Assembly (NCBI GenBank): GCA_021307315.1
Contig: JAJSPD010000090.1
Span: 62,001 to 126,000 of the forward strand
From: Bisporella sp. PMI_857
Lineage: Eukaryota; Ascomycota; Leotiomycetes; Helotiales; Helotiaceae
DNA: 64,000 nucleotides
Direction of reading: 5' to 3'
The first letter of the stretch is position 1, and each line of letters opens with the position of its first letter. The notes under the pieces were generated by a model. That model was not told the DNA's origin. It saw nothing but the letters and a program-made list of their open reading frames with translations, and searched no databases. A program made the translations under genes and the position numbers. Below are positions 23,044 to 34,382 of this stretch, piece after piece.

Positions 23044-24275
23044 ATGCCCGATCTCCGCGGACAAATTGCTGTCGTGACAGGCGGCAAGTAAGTCTACGGA
23101 ATAGCACCCCTAAGAACACATACTATAGTGGTAGAGGCTAATAGAACTTATTTCCTAGCAGCAGGATAGGTCTCGGAATAGTCAGGCTCTTTGCTCTGCG
23201 GGGTATATTTTACGATACAGTCTGTGTCGGAATACCTACCACGTAGTAAAAGGCGTAGTAGCTGTGACTACGCTCTTGCTGGTGTGGTTTTGATATTCAT
23301 TGATTCTTCTAAGCTACGGCCTATTGCCAGGTAGTTATATAGATGGTAGAGGACCCACAATCCTCGCGATATAGAACGCGTGAAGCTATGTACATGCATT
23401 CCACCAGTCTGAGGCAAAGGCACAAAAGACACGGGAGACTCTTCAGGCCGATAATCCAGAAATTAACCAATGAAACATTGAATGCCTGTTACTGGACATA
23501 TCTAATCTGAAGAGCGTCGCTGCTGCCGCCCGATGAGCTGAAGAGAAAGGAAAGCAAGGTAGACATTCTAGGTATCTTCCGGCGTCCTAACTAGGGGTAC
23601 CTGACGTTGTTAATATAGCTGCCTACTTGGTCAATAATGCTGAGGCTACAACACCGTCTACCGACCTTGTGGGCCATGGATGGGAGTACCATATGGCCGT
23701 AAAGTAGAAGCTTCCATTGGTCCTAATTTGACGTCCTCCTAACAACGTCGGCCACATCGGGCCTTTCGTCTTTGTCAACCGCATCTTACCCCTTCTCAAG
23801 AACGCTCTAACACAAGAAATAGCGCTCTCTTGGGAAGTTCATCTTCGGCTTCGACATGATCCGCTACGCTGTGTCTAAAGCCGCTAATTTCCTGTTCGCG
23901 CAGAAGTTGCAGCGCCAGCTAAACGAGCAGGGTCTCCCAATACTCTTTATCGCTGTGCATCCAGATGTGGTTGCTACAGAGGGTGTCATAACAAGTAATA
24001 CTGCCTCGATCAGGATTATGGCCTGCTTGTCCTTCTTTACGCCCGATCAAAGTACTGCGTCGCCTCTGTTTGCGGCTGCCGCGAAAGAGGTCCGACAATA
24101 TCCTGAGAAATACAAAAAGAAATTTCTGGTGCCCATTGGGAAAGTCATGGCTCCGAATCTGGTTGCTGAGGACGAAAAACAGGTGAAAGGGCCGTGGAAG
24201 AGCACAATCAAGGAGGTGAATAGGCACCATATTGCCGACAGTCTCCCCCCTTCCCTGCAAGCGTGGTTATGGTGA
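23044..24275 (+). pseudogene. Short-chain dehydrogenase/reductase pseudogene disrupted by a solo LTR
   Basis: The first exon gives MPDLRGQIAVVTGG and ends at a GTAAGT donor. The next exon begins near 23160 with IGLGIVRLFALRG, the rest of the TGxxxGIG cofactor motif, in which one Gly is changed to Arg. The 182-bp LTR at 23225-23406 then splits the coding sequence. Later fragments show DISNLKSVAAAA, a VVNIAAYLVNNA segment (NNAG-like) and the catalytic YAVSK with the C-terminal half (23856-24275), but they are interrupted by stops and shifts. SDR enzymes reduce or oxidise carbonyl/alcohol groups with NAD(P). The gene cannot make an active enzyme as it stands. Confidence 0.85.
23225..23406 (+). 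mobile_element. Solo LTR (182 bp), Copia-like, target duplication gtctg
   Basis: It starts TGTCGGAATACC and ends CATTCCACCA. Perfect duplications gtctg (23220-23224 and 23407-23411) flank it. It is the same length as the copy at 42394 and nearly identical over its whole length. It sits inside the dehydrogenase coding sequence. Confidence 0.92.
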
Positions 24276-24439
24276 TGTGGCCCCGAGAATAGTATCAGCG
24301 TAGCCAGTAGTGCATTGTTAAGGACTATATGTGCAATGCGATTATTCACATGACACATTGTACGAAATAGGTCTGGTCTCATTCTAGAATCATGTGTATA
24401 ACACTCGCTTGGTACTAGAACTCAATCAAGGCTTCCCGC

Positions 24440-24700
24440 TGTAACAACCGGTATGCCCAAGGTGCGACAAGGAGGCCATGGCACGGGATCAGGAGGCTGA
24501 TGAACAGGGTATGAGGGGTTTCAGAGCCGATACGGAGGAGAGTCGGAGTCGCCTATATAAAGGGCCTACTCCAACTCTCTACAGTTGTTCCTCATGTTTT
24601 TGTATCCTTCGTAGGTAGACCTATAAGGCAATCACTATCAGCCTATTGTACGCACTCCCATATGCCTCTATTCTAGCCCGTGATTCCTTGTGTCGTTACA
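24440..24700 (+). mobile_element. Solo LTR (261 bp) with target duplication cccgc
   Basis: It starts TGTAACAACCGG and ends GTCGTTACA, with cccgc on both sides (24435-24439 and 24701-24705). It matches the LTR at 56092 over most of its length. A cctatataaag word lies inside. Confidence 0.9.
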
Positions 24701-24705
24701 CCCGC

Positions 24706-25141
24706 TTCAATATGCATATATATTCTCATCCAACAATTTGTACGCTGTACAGCTTCCGATCAAAAATACATACTGTTTTTAGATTCGCTTGATTTTGAGC
24801 ATTAAAGTACCACGCTTTCACCATACAAATTGAACTAAACCCTGACGGGATCAAGTTTAGTGCAACCTTTTTGGTGCATAATTATGCAAACTCGGGTATC
24901 AGCAGCACTGCGGGGAGAGCCCAGTAGAGGGGCCGCCAAGAGCTACTAGGGTCGTTATCGCACACGCCTTCCCAAGGGCCCGATTGAGCAGGCTATTCCG
25001 ATTCGATATTTATAAGCCCGTCGATGTCGCTTCCCTTATTCGAAACCTCCTCGCTTCATTCTAATCGTCCCCGATGCTCTCACAACACAACGATCGCGGC
25101 CGTGTGGCCCCTCATACAGGATCAGTATCAAGTCGCCCAAT
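24706..25141. other. Promoter region of the Zn2Cys6 regulator
   Basis: No gene is seen. The region lies between the solo LTR and the regulator ATG; a gatatttataagc word near 25005-25016 may act as a TATA element. Confidence 0.4.
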
Positions 25142-27607
25142 ATGTACGGCAAACAGCATCGAAATGCAGTGCCGAGGTCCTCAGGGCCCTCTGGCCGCAC
25201 GGTAGGATGTCTCACCTGCCGCAGGCGAAGGGTGAAGTGTGATAAAGTCGCCCCAGTTTGTGGAGCTTGTCGCCGGTTGCGTCTCGAATGCCTTTCGAGG
25301 TCTGCGGCGGAAAGATTCCTCTGGCTGCCTGTCAACCAGGTTGGTATTGATAGTGAGCCAAGTGAACCACCAGGGGATCGAACGGGTGACCAAGATTCGG
25401 CACAAACAGAGAGAACCACACAGGCGCGCCGGACAGCCCTGGCCACAGGTACGCCATAGACGACCTCTACTGTCATTCAAACCCTTTGACAAATACGTAG
25501 GCACTGACAGGCTTCCATATTTCCAGACAAAGAAAGAAACATCATGTGCCAACAGCTGCTGCAGTCGACCGCGCATATGGACGTCGATGATATCCTTAAT
25601 TCCTTGCGCACTTCAGCAGAAGCAGGAGCGGGGGCTGTATCATCGGGGCCTTTCACTGTTTTTCCCACTCAAGCTGTGCAGGCTATGGATATATCACCGA
25701 TTCCTCGTCCTCCTAGCCCCACTATTTCATCTCCGTCGCAAAGTAGCTCCAATAGCGGCTCACATTCCTCCTCGCCGTTTGGCGCTCCCCTTGGCGTCTC
25801 ACCTGGTGAGGTTATGCGTCAAAGTAATGAAAATACCAGTGTGGATATTCTCAGCTCGGTGCTCGAGCCGGGCTGGGAAGAGAGCACAATCCCCGGTACT
25901 GGCTTTGACGCTCTACCCCTGGATTTTACTCAGGAATTATCTCATTATGCCTTCAACACGCAAGAGCTACAATCCGAAGCCCATACACCTGAGCTGCCAT
26001 CACCCTTACCCTTCCACCTTCCGTTCTTACAACTTTCGCAGATTCTGGAAAGGATCCCCAAAGATACTTTCTCTCTTATCGAATATTACGGCTCAAGGAT
26101 GCTCTTCTTCCACTCACCATTTCCAAGTCACAAGCCTCCATGGAAAATTATGCATCATCCGTCAGTGTTGGAAACGACAACAGCGCTGCTTGTAGCTGCA
26201 CCTGTGAAGCATGCGCAGTTAGCCTTGCTATATGCCATTTTAGCAATTAGCTCATTCCATATTGACTGGTGTACCGTTTCTAATCAGAAGTTTCAGTCGC
26301 AGTCGCAATCAAGGAACAGCTTTGACCAAACTAACAATACTCGGTCGTACTGGTGGAATATTGGAGAGCAATTTGAACGCGACGCAAAATTGCAGTTACA
26401 GCTGGCACTCAAAAATGAATTTACCGGCCCTGCAAAGGCCAAATACAAGCACATACTTATGGCTCTTCTATGCATGGTGACAATATGCGTAAGTATTCTC
26501 ACCCAAATTTATAACCGCCTGGTGATATGAGATGTTCATTCTTTAATGTTCAGTGACTGACACTGTCGTTAGGCGTCCACAGGGAGAATGGATGATGCTC
26601 GATGCTTCTTGCTCGATGCTGAGCGAGTAATCCGTCTTCGTGGACTGCTCAAGCCACAACCGTCTAAGAAGGTCCGGCTCCTCCATAATATCTTCCTATA
26701 TAACCGTATAATTGAAGAGAGCACATTCTGCTATCCAGCGATGGGTAGATCCGAATTGAGCAGCGCTATAGAGCCAAACACTCAACCGTTTTTGCCTGCA
26801 AATGATGTTGTGGACCCAGCATTATTAAGTCACGGTCGAGAAGGTGGCGGCAACAGTTCTGTTCACGATCGTAGCGCAGCGGGAGCCGACCTATCTCTAT
26901 CCGAGCGGTTAATAGCAAATGATGGCGCATGGTTCGAGACAATATATGGAATTCCAATGACCCTGATGCATCTTATCTCTCAAACGACATCCCTCGTTCA
27001 TGAGGCTGACAATCAACACTCGATTTCTCCCTCTGCCGACTTACATTTCATGGCATCATTCACGCGCCGTGCACATACGCTTGAAGACCTTGTCTGTGGG
27101 TTCCGGTGGGAGCCAACTCAAGTCGGCCATGGTGAAGGCCATATTCTAGCGGAGCCGGCAGCTCAATTTCAAACGGCTTACCCAGTGGGAGACACCTCGG
27201 CGTACAGCAACGTGATGCGTCATCTAGTCTCAGCAATGCACCAGGGACTACTGATATTCTTCTACCGGCGGATCCGCAATCTCAACTCCTACGCTCTCCA
27301 ACCGTTCGTGAAGCGCACTATCTCCGATTTATGTGCATTTCAGAGCGCCAAGGATAAGAATGACATCGTCACGCCTGTTATCTGCTGGCCAGGGTTCATT
27401 GCTGGCACTGAGGCGTTGGAAGAGGAGGACCGCCAACAATTCAGGCAGTGGTTTAGACAGAGTGGGCGTGGCTGGCGAAACTTTGATACGATTGGAGAAA
27501 TGGTGGAAAATTTATGGAAGGCCAAAGAACAGTCAGGTTCAAGAGCTAGTGAAGTTACTTGGGAGCACTTCTCCAGAAAGTATCAGACTTCTATTATTGC
27601 TACTTGA
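25142..27607 (+). CDS. Zn2Cys6 transcription factor with fungal-specific regulatory domain
   Basis: Three exons, 25142-25448, 25527-26488 and 26573-27607, close to 767 aa. The zinc cluster is complete: Cys 23, 26, 33, 40, 43 and 50 (C-x2-C-x6-C-x6-C-x2-C-x6-C), with the basic CRRRRVKC stretch. A long Ser/Pro-rich linker follows, and then the large helical region (about residues 235-760, including FSLIEYYGSRMLFFHSPF and the HLVSAMHQGLLIFFYRRI helix) that resembles the Fungal_trans_2 domain of arginine-catabolism-type regulators. Introns of 78 and 84 nt are in phase. It is intact. It sits between a broken dehydrogenase and two dioxygenase genes, which suggests a local regulator, though this is not proven. 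Confidence 0.9.
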
Positions 27608-28413
27608 AAGGGCAATTTGGCGGATTTAAAGCTAGGACAAGGTTCAAGCAATGATTAGGAAATCCGATTGCACGCACTGCATCCATTCCTGGGGGCTCAT
27701 TTTCAACAGTGTAAAATCCTATTGTTCTTGGTAAACGCAACTCTGAGACTGGAAACTAAATCTGATGGATTTAAAGGCCTACCATTATATCTTCACAAAT
27801 CATGACAGTAGACACCAGATGTCCGCATCCTGGATATGCCTAGGCTATTTCCGTAACATCCCGTAGCAAATACCCCTGCTGATAAACCTGGGTATATATT
27901 CGAATAGCTCCTTCAAACTCTACTCTAAAAACGCAATCTGTCCTTGAATTTCGTCCAAAGCATAGGTTACTAATCGGCCATGATCACCACGAAGGCTATA
28001 TCAGGAGCCCAAGTGCCTCCTTACCAAACGCACTAGTGATGTACCTAGGTATACGCTACGATAAACCCACTAGGTACCTGCTCAGCCCAGTGGATCACCC
28101 AGCCCACTGGGTTGACTTGATTTCGATTTTGGACTCAGTGGGTCGGGTCCAAAAGTTTATAACCCGACCTATTCCGCAGTCTACCTAGGTTACCCACAAA
28201 AGCAATGCTCGCAGTTGGCCTTCCCAAATTGTCACTGTCAGAGATGATATCACTGCACAGTGCATAGTGAGTTGCCGAATTGGTCTACCCTTTTGCTCCT
28301 TCTGGGCTATATATATAACGGATCAAGAGTGCTTCCGATGCCGTTGCACATTATCGAAGCAAACCTATCCCTCTTTTACGCCTAAAGCTTACTTTTTGAC
28401 TTAACCCGAAGCA
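27608..28413. other. Intergenic stretch between the regulator and the first dioxygenase
   Basis: No gene is seen. Near 28065-28160 there are repeated agcccagtgg/cccactgggt words in both orientations, which could fold as hairpins. Confidence 0.45.
28308..28318 (+). promoter_or_regulatory. TATA box
   Basis: TATATATATAA lies about 95 bp upstream of the dioxygenase ATG at 28414. Confidence 0.5.
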
Positions 28414-29430
28414 ATGGTTGCCCGGGCCACAAGGCTACAGCCTGTGCCTATCGACCCAGCTTACACGCCGGACGTTGAGATTACAAGACTTCCTGCGAAT
28501 GCACCGATAGAAAAGATTCTTGACGTCTTAGACTGCGAAGGCGGCCTCATCCTCGAGAACCTTGTGAGTCAGGACGAACTGGATAGCATCGCCAAGGAAA
28601 TCGAGGAATCCGCAAAGGAAGAGGACGGACTGCCACATACAGCGTTTCCCCAAATACCCACTGAAACGCGCCTCGTATCTTGTCTAGTCGGAAGGTCCAA
28701 GACTGTAGCCGCCATCTGTGAAACACCCGTGCTGGCAAAGCTTCGGGAGGAAGTATTAACAGATCACTTCTCAGTCACCCGTGAGGGAGTTACGGATCAT
28801 TACCGCATCGACCCTCTCCTTAGCATAAGTCTGTCCCTCCAGATTGGCACGGGTGCGCCACGGCAGGCTTTACATCGCGACGATAGTGTTCACGGTATCA
28901 AACACAATGTGCCTTTCGATCTCAAGAAAGCCAGCCAGTTTGCGTGTTTGATTGCTGGCTGTCAAACGACGAGGGAGAATGGTGCTACCATGTTCGTCCC
29001 AGGCAGTCACCGATGGGACGATAACCGCCAGCCACAGGTAGATGAGATATGCTTCGCTGGTATGTATTCGCTCGCATAGGATGGCCAGGCTGGAATGCGT
29101 GCGCCAGCATTTTGTTACATTCTAGCTGACTTCGGAATAGAAATGGAACGCGGTTCAGCCTTAATTTTTATGGGTTCCGCCTATCATGGCGGTGGTCACA
29201 ACTCCGTCCTAAATATGCACCGGGTGGTGCACGGTCTCTTTTTCGTCCGTGGGATTCTGCGACAAGAGGAAAATCAATTCCTGGCAGTTCCCTACAGCAA
29301 GGTACTTCAGATGACCCCAACAATGCAGGCTCTTCTGGGCTATAAAAAGCCAGACTCGGCACTAGGACTGGTGGACGGTAGGGACCCGAGTACGGATCTA
29401 GCAGGCGTTTTCCAACGACTCAATGCATAG
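28414..29430 (+). CDS. Phytanoyl-CoA dioxygenase (PhyH)-family Fe(II)/2-oxoglutarate oxygenase, copy 1
   Basis: Exons 28414-29059 and 29141-29430, with an 81-nt GTATGT..ATAG intron, give 311 aa. The iron-binding triad is visible: His154 and Asp156 in LHRDD, and His231 in SAYHGGGHN. Arg243 in MHRVVHG is placed to bind 2-oxoglutarate. The GSHRWDDNR segment between them is typical of the fungal branch that includes tailoring oxygenases of indole-alkaloid and meroterpenoid pathways. Such enzymes hydroxylate, desaturate or form peroxides on natural products. It is convergent with a second copy 0.8 kb away. The gene is intact. The substrate is not predictable. Confidence 0.9.
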
Positions 29431-30243
29431 ATGCATCCCACGTTTCAGTTAGTAACACATCAATCAAATTGATTCTGGCGGTCCTATAGTTGCATGCTAC
29501 AGTTATATTCATACAACTTCTTCGATGCAGTAGCCTTTTGTTCCCGTGAACACATAGTCCGACTTTGTACCCATGTTGCAGTCCCTACCTTTCGAAGATT
29601 AGTCTACAGGGTCCCGTCTGTTCTTGTCTTTAAATGTGAGGGAGTTGAGAAAAGTCAAGTGACGTGGCCTATAATCGATGGTCTCGGCCCTAAAGTCCAA
29701 GTATTGGTGCTCTGGCAATTATTGGCAGGTCAGCGCGATGGCTGCTAAGAGCCCATAGGTAAAGGCCCCGTAGTAGATACCCTCGATAAGGTATTATTCG
29801 ACGAATTATCATGACTAGAATGCCCCTAGTGCCCGATCTCGGAAAATCAGAAACGGACATCTTAAGATGTTAGTTGCAATTATGTATTAATAATAGATCC
29901 AACTACTGTACCGGCTATATGTGATATGATAATGTGGATACACGCAACGGTACTGGCGTTTTACAAGCTGCGGGGAAAGGCCAGTCGTGACTTTGGCAAT
30001 TGTGCGCGCAACGGTCAAGTATGTACCGAACCAGTGACTTGAACAATATCCAGCACTGAATTTTCAGCTTACACTGAGTCGCGGGGAATCAAGTTTCGTT
30101 CAAGGGAGACAGCGAGGAGCAAAGTACATTTAAGATTAAAACGCATATTTTCTTCAGCAACATCCGAAACACGGAACGTTCAGGAGAGCCATAAATACGA
30201 ATTAGTCACTGCCACACATCCAAACAATACGTTACCTAGCACG
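29431..30243. other. Intergenic region between convergent dioxygenase genes
   Basis: Both neighbours end towards this stretch. It should contain two polyadenylation regions. I see no further gene. Confidence 0.5.
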
Positions 30244-31293
30244 CTACATGTCAACCGTCTCCTCGTCTTCAACTCCAAAAAGGACACGCATAGGGTCCTG
30301 GTACTTATAGAAACCGCAACCAGGCTTTGCAACGCCATATCCCAACAGTCTTTGAACCTGCGGCGTGAAGTTTTTGGCGACCTCTGGCGGAACCTCCAAA
30401 AACTCATTCTCCGCTGGCCGATATTGGGCCCTGTTGAAGAACATCCCTACCGTCTCGCGACGCTCATCTCTAGCAGACATAGCAATTAGCACAGCACTCT
30501 TGGAACGAAGATGCATGCAGCGGTAGCTCACTTTGTAGTGTTTGCCCCGCCAGCATGGTAGACGTGGCCGTGAAAGAGCAACGTGTCGCCGGGCCGAAGT
30601 TCGGCAGGGACGGCTTCGTGCTCGTAAGGGGGCCGCTCCGTGTCCCATAGATGCGAACCCGGAATGACGATCGTGGCGCCGTTGTGTTTGGTGGTTTTTA
30701 CGACGGCCGTGACGCATCCGAGGAACATTGCCGGTCCCACTTCATTAATGTGCCAGTCGCTTGCAAATACAAAGCGGCGTTAGCATTGCTTCATGATTCA
30801 GCCACGTTGCTGCATGAAAAGAAAATGGGACTTACAGATCATCTCGATGGAGCACCTGCTGGGCTCCACCTGGGTTGACACGGAAGCCCACCGTCGATGA
30901 GATGATAGGCTTTGTGGTGACTGTGACCCTCTTTTGGCTAAACCAATGACTGTATGTATCCGATAATAATGCATTGGCGACGTCGATTAGAAGTGGCGTC
31001 GTCACCAGATCGACGCAAGCCGGCGACTTAGCAATCAAGCCAGTGGCGCGTTGGGTGGTGCTGGGAAAGAAGCCGGATTTGTCCCCAACGTCAGCGTCGA
31101 AGATCGGCTTGAGCTCATCTTTGATTCGCTGAGCGAGCTCCTTCGAAATGAAGTTCTCAACGATAACCCCTCCGTCGCGGTTGATGACTTCACAGATGGC
31201 CGCGGCCGTTGTGGTCTTGGCGTCTAGCCGTTCGATTTTTGGAACGTTGGTTTCGAGGGGCATACGGTCTAAGGGGAGAACTGATGGTGCCAT
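30244..31293 (-). CDS. PhyH-family Fe(II)/2-oxoglutarate oxygenase, copy 2
   Basis: Exons 30836-31293, 30532-30759 and 30244-30469, with introns of 76 and 62 nt, give 303 aa in frame. The metal ligands are His149 and Asp151 (LHRDD) and His221 (VYHAGG). An Arg at 232/233 (DERRETVG) is the likely 2-oxoglutarate contact. The GSHLWDTERPP and PGDTLLFHGHVYH segments match copy 1 and the fungal alkaloid-oxygenase branch of the family. Overall it resembles copy 1 in length and layout but is clearly diverged, so this is an old paralogue pair rather than a recent duplication. Both copies retain all catalytic residues. Confidence 0.9.
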
Positions 31294-32521
31294 ATTTACG
31301 GATCGATAATCTTTAGGATAGTTAAAACAGAGAAGAACAATTGATACTTGTGACGGGTGTGTGTCATGGTTTTAGGCGTATAATTTGGTGCGCTCATGGA
31401 CTATATAGAGACTGCCAGTAGCATAGGTCGCGTTGTGTTTCCTAATATAGCAGTGGAAGTTGATGCCCCCGCCTTGGTCCCTTGTAAAGCGGGGATTAGC
31501 TAATCTAACAGGTGATAGGAGAATGGAGAGTTAGCCACAAGCTCCAGTAGGAACAGGTTGCATTGGCTGAAAAAATGTGGCTTCTGCACTCGCCCTTTTG
31601 CGACATGCAACAAAACTTTTTTCCTCAATCTGCACGTGATATTTATCTCTCTTTAATTCCAGTTCTTTTTTCTATTCTTTCGTGGCTTCAATAGAGTGGG
31701 GTTAATTCGTTTACTTAAATAAAGGATTCTGTCCACAGATTCATCCAGTGATCTTCAGATGGTGGCTAGTGTCCGTGCTATTGAAGATTGGAGTCATTTT
31801 CAGGTCCCAGAACTATATCTGTCCTTAGAGAAGTGCCTTTCCTGGCTCACTTTATTTCTAGACTATCAACCGGTAAGCGTTAAACAGCATGAAGGTATAG
31901 TTTTCAGGACTATATTGACCAATGCTGACAAAGCCAACTGATCAGTTAAATATAGATAGGTTAAAGGAAAGTTCGGTGAGTTGATGAGCCATAGGGTAGG
32001 CTGAGTTTGAGGAAGGCCCAGAGATTGTCCACACACCCAGATGCTTTTTCCAGCACCATCGCAATAGCTCTTGTTCTCTGGATCGCACTACTATCCTTAC
32101 GATTTGGCACAACAAGACCTTGAACGATGGAGGCTAGACTTCGCTATCCTAGCAAAGAAGTGCAGCAGCGCAAGGTCTGAACCAAAAGCGAAAATCAACG
32201 TCTCTGGTGTTAATTGCGATTTTGAAGAAGAAAAAGACCGGCGAGAATGGACGTCGGTCCACAGGACCGGCTGTAAAACTGGATTTTGGGTATGGTTGAG
32301 TGGTTATGAAATCTTGCTTGTTCTCTACCTAAGTGAATGAGGTCTAAAATACAGTATTGTTATACTGTGCCACGTGCCGTGTTACGTGCCAAATCTGAAT
32401 GATTGCTAACCATTATATTCCCTTAGTACCAACAATGGATTATACGATAAGTCTGAGTACAGAGATCTGAGGGTGCCAAAACGGGGGGTTTGGTCACTGT
32501 TTTACGCACCATCAACCGCTG
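31294..32521. other. Upstream region of dioxygenase copy 2 and unassigned sequence
   Basis: The left end holds the promoter of copy 2. Farther right only short open frames without motifs are present. Confidence 0.45.
31402..31407 (-). promoter_or_regulatory. TATA box
   Basis: On the minus strand TATATAG lies about 110 bp upstream of the dioxygenase copy 2 ATG at 31293. Confidence 0.45.
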
Positions 32522-32775
32522 TGTCACGGCCCTGACTTCTTAGGCGGAGCTCAGCACCGGACACCCCAGAGCTCGGACGGAGCTCAGCACCGAACATCCT
32601 AAAGCTCGCTTATACTGGCCTCCGGCCAGCTTCCTGTATATAGAGCGCTGCTTTCCTTCCCTTCTTCTGTCTGTAGCTTGTTCTCTTAGTTATAGCAATT
32701 GATAGTTGTTCACACCTTTGAGTCCTTCCACCTGGATCTACGGATCGAGATCCCTGTTCAGCTTGAGTTGTTACA
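32522..32775 (+). mobile_element. Solo LTR (254 bp) with target duplication cgctg
   Basis: It starts TGTCACGGCCCTGA and ends TTGAGTTGTTACA; cgctg flanks both ends (32517-32521, 32776-32780). It is the same family as 22805, 36899 and 56870, and is longer because of an extra copy of the agctcagcaccg segment on its left. Confidence 0.9.
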
Positions 32776-33186
32776 CGCTGTACTCAGAATTATTCTATTA
32801 TCTCAGATCTAAGGTTTAGCGACCCTTGCTTCAAGTAAGGGGCTGCACGGACCAGGCGCGGCTTTTAAAGTCTGGATAGTTACTAGTAGCCTTTCCGAAC
32901 TCCAGTTCCCGCTAAAGGCCGCTGTTGACTTGATGCTAAGTTCTATTAAAAGTCCACTTGAGTGGCGTAAATGGGGTATTATACTCTGGCGACTCGAAAT
33001 TCTCGATCAGTGATTGACATATCTAACCAGGAGTATAATTAGGCCAAAGACTCAAGCGACTTTGGTTATTTGGACAATATTAGCCGGGTATTCTTGTTAG
33101 TGAGTCCTGTTAATTTGTCAGCCCCAACCCAACTGTTATTAGCAGGCCAGGATAATAAATTAAAATTTCTAGAGGGATTTGAGACA

Positions 33187-33370
33187 TGTCACGGAGAAGT
33201 GGGTCCGCACGTGCTCATGAGCGTGCGACCCACTCTCCTAGGCTATAAGAGCCTACCTGGCCTGACCTCTAGTTCTACAAGTAAGAATACACGCAAGTGC
33301 CGCATACGTTGCTCCAGCTCTCATGAACTAAAAACGAGCTCTCGCGGGACGTACGAGCTCCTCCGTGGTA
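33187..33370 (+). mobile_element. Solo LTR (184 bp) with target duplication agaca
   Basis: It starts TGTCACGGAG and ends CTCCGTGGTA (inverted repeats with the last bases altered in a C-to-T/G-to-A manner). agaca flanks it at 33182-33186 and 33371-33375. A near-perfect hairpin (gtgggtccgcacg / cgtgcgacccac) lies near its left end. An open frame across it (33070-33429) is not a gene. Confidence 0.75.
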
Positions 33371-33614
33371 AGACAATAATGAAGGACACAAAGGAAAATA
33401 CCTTGTGTAGACTAGTTTCGTATGTATAAATTTAGATTCTCAAAAACTTGTAAACGCATAAACTAAAAGTCAAAGTATACTAACTATAACGCCAAACCCG
33501 TAACCTAAGCTCAACCTAAGTAACAGCCTACCGTAAAAAATAAGCAGTAACGCCAAATATCATCAAACGATTCCTAGGAAAGAATCCAATCCATATTCAA
33601 AAATCACTCCCATT

Positions 33615-34382
33615 TCAATGAGTGAATATGTTCTTCACGTTTAACATTGTAGCAACCTGTGCACATGTTGGGTTCCGTGCGCTTGGAAGAGTTAGGTCAG
33701 AGCATGGCGCCAGCTCTTTAGCCTCCTCTCCAGCTTTAAGTGATTCACAGGTTTCGTCATTCCACTGGCTTCCATAGGTGCCGTAGGTCGCGCTGACGGT
33801 TCCGTCCGGATACTTGTCTGTACTGGCACCCGCCTCCAATTGCTTCTTGGCAGCTTCGACTTCGACGATCTTACAGGAGGCATCTTCCGCATGAGGGTTA
33901 TTGCTTGCTGTGCCCAGGGCTTTCCTAAGTTTTGGAGCATCGTCCGTGATCGTTCTTCTCCAATCGCCAAGTGGGCCGCTAGACGCGCCCCAGCCAACTT
34001 TGGGGTAATAAGTAACGGCTACCAAGACCGAGGTGCAATATTCCGCGTCAGTATCCGGATTTTTGGATTTTGTTGATTTAACTCCTGAAGCGATCATCCA
34101 ATTGTAGTAGCTCTTTGCTCTTTTGAGCGCGTTTGCATATGTGCCTGGCAGAAATGGGGAATCGACAGCAAACTGGTCGTAAGTAGCTTTGAAGGAGGCT
34201 TCATGTTTATTCATTTGCCATCTCTCGTCAGCGTTAGCTGTTGTTGGTTTCTTGGGTGCTGGGTTTTTTACGTTGGGGCTGGCTGGTCGCTTGGACCCTG
34301 AGGTCGACCCTGATGTTGGAATGCATAAGGAAGGCTGGATGAAAAGGAAACAGATTAAAGCGATTCGCCGGAGAGGCCTCAT
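33615..34382 (-). CDS. Secreted protein of unknown function
   Basis: A single-exon frame gives 255 aa. The N-terminus MRPLRRIALICFLFIQPSLC is a clear signal peptide (basic n-region, hydrophobic core, small residues at the likely cleavage site). A Ser/Pro/Lys-rich linker (about residues 24-50) leads into a mostly polar domain with Trp and Tyr residues and about six Cys that could form disulfides. I see no transmembrane segment after the signal peptide and no enzyme motif. It may be a secreted effector-like or wall-associated protein. The frame is undamaged although the surroundings are transposon-rich, which hints at selection. Confidence 0.65.
   Translation of the reverse strand: MRPLRRIALICFLFIQPSLCIPTSGSTSGSKRPASPNVKNPAPKKPTTANADERWQMNKHEASFKATYDQFAVDSPFLPGTYANALKRAKSYYNWMIASGVKSTKSKNPDTDAEYCTSVLVAVTYYPKVGWGASSGPLGDWRRTITDDAPKLRKALGTASNNPHAEDASCKIVEVEAAKKQLEAGASTDKYPDGTVSATYGTYGSQWNDETCESLKAGEEAKELAPCSDLTLPSARNPTCAQVATMLNVKNIFTH

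Noticed and set aside
22805..24700. LTRs at 22805 and 24440 as the two ends of a composite element
   Set aside because: They are from different families and each has its own perfect duplication.
25239..26195. A 318-aa plus-strand open frame overlapping the Zn2Cys6 gene
   Set aside because: It runs in another frame across the regulator's intron and linker. The spliced regulator explains the region, and the frame has no motif.
33070..33429. A 119-aa open frame
   Set aside because: It lies across a solo LTR with a perfect agaca duplication, so it is repeat sequence.
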